NCBI RefSeq assembly: GCF_963678635.1
Contig: NC_087065.1
Location: forward strand, 25,315,254 to 25,379,253
DNA length: 64,000 bases
Direction of reading: 5' to 3'
Source of the DNA: Symsagittifera roscoffensis
Taxonomy: Eukaryota; Xenacoelomorpha; Acoela; Convolutidae
Part shown: piece after piece, positions 57,173-64,000 of the stretch
Position numbering within the stretch: position 1 is the stretch's first letter
How the letters are laid out: each line of letters opens with the position of its first letter
Made by a program: the position numbers and the translations under genes
The notes under the pieces: model-generated
Database searches by the model: none
What the model saw: only the letters and a program-made list of their open reading frames with translations
Told to the model about the DNA's origin: nothing

Positions 57173-58326
57173 GTTTTTAAACTCTTTTCAGGGTTATAAG
57201 CATTCTTATAAATATATTCACACAAAAAAAATGGTTGTTTTTAACTTTTACAATACCCATCATTTATACAAAAAAGTACTGCGCAAAACAAAAATAGCAC
57301 TTACTTGAAGGCACTATTTTTTTTCTAATTTTTTATTCTGTTTTTGTACTTGTGAAATGAACAAGCTTTTGAAAGAAATAAAAACAATTGATTTTGATTT
57401 ACAAAACCGACAAAAAACTAACAAAACTCTAGAAATTAAAAAAAATCTTTTTTTCCACTTTGTACTCACCACAAAAATAATTCAAGACAAATTAAAAAAA
57501 ACATCATCAGTACAACATTTTTTTTGCTATAAAGCTTCAAACTTTTCGGCGGATTTTTCAGAAATTTAAAAACCAGATAATTAATCAAATGATCGATGGA
57601 ACAAAATAAAAATTACAATTAAGTTTTATTAAATTGTGCTTTTACCTAAAACTAAAAAAAAACCTTTGGTGAATTTTTTTAAAAACTGACTAGATTTGTT
57701 TTCAAGTTGCTTCCACTTGAACTGCTTTTCATGCTACGGATGTTTACTTACGGATGTTCGGATGATAACTACAGAAACAGTGGTTCGACCATTGAATTTT
57801 TGAAAAATTAATGAAACACAGTTTTTTTGTCAAAATTCTGTAAATTTGCTTCAGTTCTGGTAATAAACACCTCTTTTCTTGATGAAAAATCATTTCTCTC
57901 CTTAGAATCTGCAAACCTGTGTAAGAAAATTTTCAACCAATTTTCCCTTATCTTAAAATATCTTGAAGAATCCTGAAGACCTTTCGAAGGGCTATAGAGC
58001 CATCATACAGGTTTTTGGGGATGTGTTCATGGTTTTTGGGCTGTTAAAAGTCTTAATAAGCACACAACAATTTTTAGAGATTCATTGCTATCTTTGATAA
58101 ATCTTCAAGATTCCTCAAGATCTTGCCCAGATTTTCATGATGATTAGACCCGGATAACCAATTTGTTTTACCCTTTTAACCATGAGAATGGATTATGAGG
58201 AGACTACATAGCGTGTGGGGCGATGATTTTCAAAAAAAACAACAACAAAATTTTTTTTTTTTTTTTTTTTGAAGAGTTTATGTAACGAACACTACTCGAT
58301 AGAAAATAAAAAACAGTCAAAACATT

Positions 58327-58352
58327 CAGGGTTTTGTCCTGATACGAGCAGT
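58327..58352 (+). repeat. Dispersed hairpin motif, copy in U1
   Basis: CAGGGTTTTGTCCTGATACG and AGCAGT, placed 16 bp upstream of the mini-exon at 58369, immediately before its polypyrimidine tract. Confidence 0.7.
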
Positions 58353-58368
58353 TTTGTTGTTTTTTTAG

Positions 58369-58425
58369 GCGCAAAGATTGGATATAACCCACATTATTAT
58401 CTGAACGAAGTCCATGAACAGCAAG
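58369..58425 (+). CDS. 57-bp candidate mini-exon (U1)
   Basis: Bounded by acceptor GTTTTTTTAG and donor GTAGGT. Length is 57 bp with phase 1 on both sides, so it can be spliced in or out without a frameshift. The peptide is AKIGYNPHYYLNEVHEQQ, polar and Tyr/His-rich. It is identical in U2. The adjoining exons are not identified with confidence. Confidence 0.5.
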
Positions 58426-59113
58426 GTAGGTGACTACGTTCTTATATATAATGTGTGTGTTGTCATTAAATCTATAGTTGATGGCAAATGGCTGGTCTTA
58501 TCGGCAACCTGCGTAAATCAATTGGTTCAAAAACAGTACTGTTGCCCTTGTGTACTAGGAATGCAAAATCTTGCAATGAATACCAAAAACAACAAAAGTA
58601 AGCGAATATTTTAGTGGAATACAAAATTTTGCTTTTTTTCTAGCAATGCACATCGCGCGAGACTCGCATTCACAATTTGGAATGAAATATTGCAAGAATA
58701 CTTTAATTTTTGCATTCCTGGTTGCAAATGGAAATCCTGCACGAAAAATTTGCATCATTTGAGCCACGTAGAATTTCATTAAATACTTAAAATTTAGGCA
58801 ATTCTCGTAAAATTTTAAATGCACATTTTAACATTTTTTGCTAACAGTCTTTTTTCGTGAAAATTGGTTTTGCATTCTTTCGTGAAATTTCTATGTTTTT
58901 TTTGTTCAGCAATCTTCGCTGTAAGTTATTGCTGAGTACCCGAGGAGAACTGAACATATAAAAAAATGCAAAAAGAACTGAAAGTACCAAAAACAACAAA
59001 AGTAAGCGAATATTTTAGTGGAATACAAAGTTTGCTTTTTTCTTTCTATTAAAACACAAGTTTTGAAACAATCTTGGAAACTGAATGCTAATAAGAAAAA
59101 AATTTCACAAAAA

Positions 59114-59287
59114 ATGGCAAGAAAAAAGTATTTTCCTTCGAGATTTCATAGAAGATATCTTGCAAGATTCGAGCAATGGGTTGGAAATTTAGACTGCCTA
59201 AAACTTGTCATTAACGACGATAAAGATCTTTATCTAGTATGTGAGCGGCCCTTGATCATAGACAAGTTAGGAAGCACTCAATTTTGA
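59114..59287 (+). CDS. 57-residue small ORF (U1), fast-diverging pair
   Basis: ATG to TGA, 58 codons, with a basic N-terminus (MARKKYFPSRFHRRYLARFE) followed by an acidic half (INDDKDLYL) ending DKLGSTQF. The U2 copy at 62720-62893 has exactly the same length. Of 10 base differences, 9 change the residue and 1 is silent. That is not the pattern of purifying selection, so the ORF may be non-functional, or diversifying. No family was recognised. Confidence 0.35.
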   Translation: MARKKYFPSRFHRRYLARFEQWVGNLDCLKLVINDDKDLYLVCERPLIIDKLGSTQF

Positions 59288-59706
59288 AACACACAGGGAT
59301 TGATCAGTTTCAGGCTAAGCGGGAATAAGAAGTAATTTAAAACGTTGACAATGACCTTGATAATTTAGAAATATTTTTCAAAAGTTGAGCGATTTCACAA
59401 CTAATTAGTTTTTTCTTTCCTTCTAATTTTAAAATATATTTACATTTTATTCATCAAACACTTCAATATATGGTAGATTCTGAATTGTGTTTTGCTTTAC
59501 GATTTAACAACAAGTGTTTCAAAATTATAAATTTTTTTCTCAATTAAAAAAATTGTTTTTTTTTCTCAATATTTTTTGAAATTCAAAGCTTGCTCATTTT
59601 TATATCAGGTCATTGGTCATTGAATGCCAGTTATATGATCTTCATAATCTCGTTTTTCGCACTTTTAATTGAGATCATAATATTTACATCTGTGCTTTTC
59701 GTTCAG

Positions 59707-59812
59707 GCTGTCGAGGCTTTATAGCCAGACTATAGCGCAAATTGCAATTCGACTGAACCGTGACGTACTTTCAGACTTTACGGCCCCTTGTTCAGATTAT
59801 CAAATTTTGTAA
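59707..59812 (+). CDS. Candidate terminal exon LSRLYSQTIAQ (U1)
   Basis: Follows a strong acceptor TTTTCGTTCAG and is open for 34 codons to TAA. The peptide is LSRLYSQTIAQIAIRLNRDV and then LSDFTAPCSDYQIL. The U2 counterpart at 63308-63413 is open over the same length with a stop at the same place. Divergence between copies falls from about 12% before the acceptor to about 4% after it, which supports an exon boundary. In the other plausible frame U1 has a premature stop. Confidence 0.45.
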
Positions 59813-60032
59813 AATTTCTAAAGTTTTCGATTGGATAATTAAAACTGGCATCAAATTGAGTCTAGAATATGCTTGAGGGGACAATTCGGTAATAGGCCGC
59901 AGGCTTACTTGAATATTGTAACTATTATTCAAACAGAATATACATGTTGAAGGTCAGGTAAAAACTCCCGTATTACTATGAGCTACAGGGTAAATGAACT
60001 TTAAAACTTTATCCAAACATAAAAAAAGCCAC

Positions 60033-60161
60033 CATAAACTTTGCCACAAACCATGTTTTTCAAGGCGTTTTACAGAAAATCTTGAACAACTCTTGTCGAA
60101 AGACGACCCTAGCCTGGTTGATGGTTATTTTATGCAATTGACTCCACAGTGTACGAATTAG
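60033..60161 (+). CDS. Candidate exon NLEQLLSKDDPSLVDGYF (U1)
   Basis: The open frame reads HKLCHKPCFSRRFTENLEQL, LSKDDPSLVDGYFMQL and TPQCTN, then TAG. The U2 copy encodes nearly the same residues to a stop at the same position. A clear acceptor was not found. Amphipathic spacing in NLEQLL and four Cys suggest a real peptide. Confidence 0.4.
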   Translation, partial: HKLCHKPCFSRRFTENLEQLLSKDDPSLVDGYFMQLTPQCTN

Positions 60162-60185
60162 TTTGTCAAAAGCTGAAGAATATTA

Positions 60186-60293
60186 CATTACGAGGCCAAA
60201 CTGTGCATTAGATAGGCGCACAATTTTTTTTCTGTATGTTCCTGGATTCCAGAAGATGTTCCTGTATGTTCCTGGATTCCTGGATTCCAAATC
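60186..60293. mobile_element. CATTACGAGG element fragment
   Basis: Starts CATTACGAGGCCAAACTG and runs through GGCGCACAATTTTT. It holds two to three copies of TGTTCCTGGATTCC and then joins R3 abruptly. Confidence 0.7.
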
Positions 60294-60510
60294 TTACTAA
60301 AAAATTTACCTTTAATCATGCCAAGTCTCAATTTTTCCAAAAACAAATCTCACAAACGTTACAAATCTCTCTAAGCTTGCAAAACCAATGAGAGTTTTTG
60401 CGGAACTTCGTTTGACTTATGGGAACGAAGATTTTGCGGAACTTCGATTGACTTAAAACTTCGCAAGCTCCGTAAGTTTCAAACGCAAAAAAAGAACAAA
60501 GTAAATCTGA

Positions 60511-60712
60511 CATTACGATGCCAAATTGTGCATTTTGTGCATTGTAAGCGGATTCCGCAACAAGGGCGCTCCCTTTCTTCTTCTTTTATTCTTTCATTTT
60601 AGTTGATCATTCCGACAAAATTTTAACATGTTTGAAGACTTGTCTATGGAATCCAGGAACATAGAGACACAAAATTGTGCGCCTATCCGGTGCACAGTTT
60701 GGCCTCGTAATG
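60511..60712. mobile_element. CATTACGAGG MITE copy, 202 bp
   Basis: Left end CATTACGATGCCAAATTGTG has diverged, and right end GGCCTCGTAATG is intact. It lies at the same insertion point as the copy in R2, so it was duplicated with R rather than inserted anew. Confidence 0.75.
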
Positions 60713-60889
60713 GATTTTCATGAAAATAAGAGAACACACAAAAGAGCAAGTTGGCTTTTTTCGTTGGACTTCTGCAAGTGCAATTTGGTTTTCTTTCTAT
60801 GCCTTGATGCAATAAAAAATAAACATAACGCGTTGCAGTTTTTATTACAAGATAGTAAATGAGAGAATGAAATGTAAACTATACCGAAA

Positions 60890-61072
60890 ATGAGATCAGA
60901 AAAAGAAACAAAAAAAACATTGCTTAGGAAAGTCAGATCAACAGGATTTTTTTTGCAAACTGAAACATTTTTGCTTAAACTATCCCAAGGTCGTGCAGAC
61001 GGATCAATAACTGAAAAAATTGGGAAGCAAAAAATAATGATTAGCAGAATGGATACTATGAAATATAACTAA
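60890..61072 (+). CDS. Small ORF in R3, longest undamaged version
   Basis: 60 codons from ATG: MRSEKETKKTLLRKVRSTGF, FLQTETFLLKLSQGRADGS, then ITEKIGKQKIMISRMDTMKY and a stop. The block is basic at the N-terminus and helical afterwards. R1 and R2 versions keep the second half. It could be a decayed coding exon. No family was recognised. Confidence 0.3.
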   Translation: MRSEKETKKTLLRKVRSTGFFLQTETFLLKLSQGRADGSITEKIGKQKIMISRMDTMKYN

Positions 61073-61932
61073 AAAAATCTTCTCAACAAGTTTTTAAACT
61101 CTTTTCAGGGTTATAAGCCTTGTTATATATATATTCAAACAAAAAAGATGTTTGTTTTTAACTTTTAAAATACCCATCATTTATAAAAAAAAGTACTGCG
61201 CAAAACAAAAATAACACTTACTTGAAGGACACATTTTTTTTCTAATTTTTTTTCTGTTTTTGTACTTGTGAAATGCACAAGTTTTTGGATGAAATATGAA
61301 CAATTGATTACAAAACTGACAAAAAACTAACGAAACTCCGAGAATGCTACGGATGTTTACTTACGGATGTTCGGATGATAACTACAGAAACAGTGGTTCG
61401 ACCATTGAATTTTTGAAAAATTAATGAAACACAGTTTTTTTGTCAAAATTCTGTAAATTTGCTTCAGTTCTGGTAAATCATTTCTCTCCTTAGAATCTGC
61501 AAATCTGTGTAAGAAAAATTTCAACCAATTTTCCCTTATCTTAAAATATCTTGAAGAACCGTCAAAAATTCTTGAACAATCCTGAAGACCTTTTGAAGGG
61601 CTCTAGAGCCACATACAGGTTTCTGGGGATGTGTTCATGGTTTTTGGGCTGTTAAAAGTCTTAATAAGCACACAAAAATTTTTAGAGATTCAGTGCTATC
61701 TTTGATAAATCTTCAAGATTCCTCAAGATCTTGCCCAGATTTTCATGATGATTAGACCCGGATAACCAATTTGTTTTACCCTTTTAACCATGAGAATGGA
61801 TTATGAGGAGACTACATAGCGTGTGGGGAGATGATTTTCAAAAAAAAACAACAACAAAATTTTTTTTTTTTTTTTTGAAGAGTTTATGTAACGAACACTA
61901 CTCGATAGAAATTAAAAAACAGTCAAAACATT

Positions 61933-61958
61933 CAGGGTTTTGTCCTGATACGAGCAGT
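61933..61958 (+). repeat. Dispersed hairpin motif, copy in U2
   Basis: Identical to the U1 copy and at the same distance upstream of the mini-exon. Confidence 0.7.
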
Positions 61959-61974
61959 TTTGTTGCTTTTTTAG

Positions 61975-62031
61975 GCGCAAAGATTGGATATAACCCACAT
62001 TATTATCTGAACGAAGTCCATGAACAGCAAG
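61975..62031 (+). CDS. 57-bp candidate mini-exon (U2)
   Basis: Same 57 bp, acceptor (CTTTTTTAG), donor (GTAGGT) and peptide as 58369-58425. Two identical copies in tandem could allow mutually exclusive or repeated inclusion. Confidence 0.5.
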
Positions 62032-62719
62032 GTAGGTGACTACGTTCTTATATATAATGTGTGTGTTGTCATTAAATCTATAGTTGATGGCAAATGGCTG
62101 GTCTTATCGGCAACCTGCGTAAATCAATTGGTTCAAAAACAGTACTGTTGCCCTTGTGTACTAGGAATGCAAAATCTTGCAATGAATACCAAAAACAACA
62201 AAAGTAAGCGAATATTTTAGTGGAATACAAAATTTTGCTTTTTTTCTAGCAATGCACATCGCGCGAGACTCGCATTCACAATTTGGAATGAAATATTGCA
62301 AGAATACTTTAATTTTTGCATTCCTGGTTGCAAATGGAAATCCTGCACGAAAAATTTGCATCATTTGAGCCACGTAGAATTTCATTAAATACTTAAAATT
62401 TAGGCAATTCTCGTAAAATTTTAAATGCACATTTTAACATTTTTTGCTAAGTCTTTTTCGTGAAAATTGGTTTTGCATTCTTTCGTGAAACTTCTATGTT
62501 TTTTTTGTTCAGCAATCTTCGCTGTAAGTTATTACTGAGTACCCGAGGAGAACTGAACATATAAAAAAATGCAAAAAGATCTGAAAGTACCAAAAACAAC
62601 AAAAGTAAGCGAATATTTTAGTGGAATACAAAGTTTTGCTTTTTTCTTGCTTTTGAAACACAAGTTTTGAAAAAATCTTGGAAACTGAATGCTAATTAGG
62701 AAAAAAAATTCACAAAAAA

Positions 62720-62893
62720 ATGGCAAGAAAAAAGGATTTTCCTTCGAGATTTTATAGAAGATATCTTGCAAGATTCGAGCTATGGGTTGGAAATTTAGAC
62801 TGCCTACAATTTGGCATTAATGACGATAAAGATCTTTATCTATTATGTGAGCGGCCCTCGATCATAGACAAGTTAGGAAGCACTCAAGTTTGA
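62720..62893 (+). CDS. 57-residue small ORF (U2)
   Basis: Paralogue of 59114-59287 with identical length. The residues that differ include Tyr to Asp (6), His to Tyr (12), Gln to Leu (21) and a cluster near CLQFGIN. It starts at the ATG after a poly-A stretch. The acidic NDDKDLYLL block is kept. Confidence 0.35.
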   Translation: MARKKDFPSRFYRRYLARFELWVGNLDCLQFGINDDKDLYLLCERPSIIDKLGSTQV

Positions 62894-63209
62894 ACACACT
62901 GGGATCGATCAGTTTTAGGCTAAGCGGGAGTAAGAAGTAATTTAAAACGTTGACAATGACCTTGATAATTTAGAAATTTTTTTCAAAAGTTGAGCGATTT
63001 CACAACTAATTAGTTTTTTCTTTCCTTCTAATTTTAAATTATATTTACATTTTATTCATCAAACACTTCAATGTATGGTAGATTCTGAACGGTGTTTTTC
63101 TATACGATTTAACAACAAGTGTTTCAAAATTATAATTTTTTTCCTCAATTAAAAAAAAAAATTTTCTTATTATTTTTTGAAATTCAAAGCTTTCTCATTT
63201 TTATTTCAG

Positions 63210-63364
63210 TTCGTTGGTCATTGAATGCCAGTTATATGATCTTCACGAGCTCGTTTTTCACACTTTTGGTTGAGATCATAATATTCAAGTCTGTGCTTTT
63301 CGTTCAGGCTGTCGAGGCTTTATATCCAGACTATAGCGCAAATCGCAATTCGACTGAACCGTGA
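63210..63364 (+). other. Alternative frame with hydrophobic segment (U2 only)
   Basis: After an acceptor-like TTTATTTCAG at 63209, a phase-1 frame reads WSLNASYMIFTSSFFTLLVE and IIIFKSVLFVQAVEAL, a possible membrane helix, and ends STEP. In U1 the same frame is stopped at 59722-59724. Most substitutions change residues. It overlaps the better-supported exon at 63308 in another frame, so I treat it as an alternative reading. Confidence 0.25.
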
Positions 63365-63413
63365 CGTACTTTCAGACTTTACGGCCCCTTTTTCAGATTA
63401 TCAAATTTTGTAG
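63308..63413 (+). CDS. Candidate terminal exon LSRLYIQTIAQ (U2)
   Basis: Follows TTTTCGTTCAG and is open for 34 codons to TAG: LSRLYIQTIAQIAIRLNRDV, then LSDFTAPFSDYQIL. It differs from the U1 copy by two residues and one silent change plus the stop codon. One base precedes the first full codon, so the intron would be phase 2. Confidence 0.45.
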
Positions 63414-63651
63414 AACTTCTATTGTTTTCGATTGGAGAATTATTACTGGCATGAAATTGAGTCTAGAATATACTTGAGGCGACAATTCGTAACAGGCCGC
63501 AGGCTTACTTGAATATTGTAACTATTATTCAAACAGAATATACATGTTGAAGGTCAGGTAAAAACTTCCGGCTTACTATGAGCTACAGGGTAATTGAATT
63601 TAAAAATTTTATCCAAACTGAGAAATGCCACCATTTACTTTGCCACAAACC

Positions 63652-63759
63652 ATGTTTTCAAGACGTTTTATAGACAATCTTGAACAACTCTTGTCGAAAG
63701 ACGACCCTAACCTGGTTGATGGTTATTTTATGCAGCTGACTCCACAGTGTACGAGCTAA
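63652..63759 (+). CDS. Candidate exon/ORF NLEQLLSKDDPNLVDGYF (U2)
   Basis: From an ATG it reads MFSRRFIDNLEQLLSKDD, PNLVDGYFMQLTPQCTS and a stop. U1 has one extra T in the run after the ATG, so there the frame must be entered from upstream. Four residue changes and at least two silent changes separate the copies within the shared part, a milder pattern than at 62720. Confidence 0.4.
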   Translation: MFSRRFIDNLEQLLSKDDPNLVDGYFMQLTPQCTS

Positions 63760-63783
63760 TTAGTCAAAAGCTGAAGAATATTA

Positions 63784-64000
63784 CAATACGATGCCAGACT
63801 GTGCACTAGATAGGCATACAATTTTGTGTCTGTATGTTCATGGATTCCAGAAACTAATCTTTAAACTCGTTCCAAAATGTAAGTGGATTTCACTTACATA
63901 ACTTCCGTGGATTCCGCGTACATATGAGTGAAACGTAAATTTTGTCGGCACATTTGTTGTGTCGCGGATTCCGCAAAAAGCGAATATAGCTAGTTGTTTT
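63784..64000. repeat. CATTACGAGG-family repeat with GGATTCCGC motifs, runs off the window
   Basis: The left end is diverged (CAATACGATGCCAGACTG). It then parallels 27578-27770: TAGGCATACAATTTTGT, TGTTCATGGATTCC, GTGGATTCCGCG and GCGAATATAGCTAGTTG. It continues beyond the window. Confidence 0.75.

Larger units (their letters stand above)
56276..57545. repeat. Tandem segmental repeat R2
   Basis: Directly adjoins R1 and repeats its order, with a complete 208-bp CATTACGAGG element inserted. It ends at the same GCTATAAAGCTTCA marker. Confidence 0.8.
57731..60185. repeat. Tandem segmental repeat U1
   Basis: Starts at ATGCTACGGATGTTTAC and matches U2 (61344-63783), about 3.6 kb away. It contains, in order, a T run of 20 at 58251, the hairpin motif, a 57-bp mini-exon, the small ORF at 59114, the exon-like segment at 59707 and the exon-like segment at 60033. 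The stretch of about 58369-58845 is essentially identical to U2, while the rest differs by several percent. Confidence 0.85.
60294..61343. repeat. Segmental repeat R3
   Basis: Third R block, truncated at its left (it begins at CTTACTAAAAAATTTACC) and right. The MRDFAELR-like ORF has a local duplication of TTTTGCGGAACTTCG. It carries a near-complete CATTACGAGG element. Confidence 0.8.
61344..63783. repeat. Tandem segmental repeat U2
   Basis: Counterpart of U1 with the same order of elements. Small differences include a deletion near 61480 and an extra CCGTCAAAAATTC segment at about 61560. Confidence 0.85.

Noticed and set aside
58414-58614. 66-codon plus-strand ORF, identical in U2 (62020-62220), and the 89-codon minus-strand ORF overlapping its end
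   Set aside because: Both start inside or just after the mini-exon and run through its GTAGGT donor into AT-rich sequence. Identity reflects the general identity tract on both strands, not coding constraint.

Overview
The window is AT-rich eukaryotic DNA, most likely from an invertebrate animal. It has isolated short open segments behind good splice acceptors (TTTCAG, TTTTTTAG), decayed Ty3/gypsy LTR-retrotransposon copies, several non-autonomous DNA-transposon families, a tRNA-like sequence, and no bacterial gene organisation. The species cannot be named from sequence alone. No complete gene is visible. What can be supported is candidate exons, pseudogenes and repeats.

Layout. 1-26450: one tandem array of a 17-bp unit (TGTCGCTTGCTCCCAAT and variants) that enters from outside the window, has layered higher-order repeats, and decays at its right edge. 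26965-27275: a candidate terminal exon in unusually GC-rich sequence. 27578-28030: a dispersed repeat with ends CATTACGAGGCC. 28110-43800: a head-to-tail cluster of broken Ty3/gypsy copies, all on the minus strand. Copy A is 28110-33400, copy B 34270-37500, copy C 38520-42050, and a gag with a zinc knuckle lies at 42500-43790. About 1 kb of similar non-coding sequence, possibly LTR or UTR, separates A/B and B/C. 47322-47521: a 200-N assembly gap.

48006-48304: a second GC-rich candidate exon. 48562-48752: a hAT-type MITE with an 8-bp target duplication. 49181-50127: a foldback element. 50360-50431: a tRNA-like gene on the minus strand. 50904-53160: a GTCGCGCCG-type satellite that reverses orientation, plus a duplicated flank carrying a conserved small ORF. 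54272-54458: a candidate exon encoding a hydrophobic segment. 55245-63783: nested tandem duplications. Unit R occurs three times and unit U twice, in the order R1-R2-U1-R3-U2, with copies of the CATTACGAGG element inserted.

The strongest leads for new biology are four. The satellite is open in all six frames. Three short candidate exons share intron phase 1, and a hairpin motif recurs next to the mini-exons and near other candidates. The tRNA-like gene keeps its internal promoter and terminator but has no acceptor stem. The U1/U2 duplication contains small conserved exons with strongly uneven divergence.
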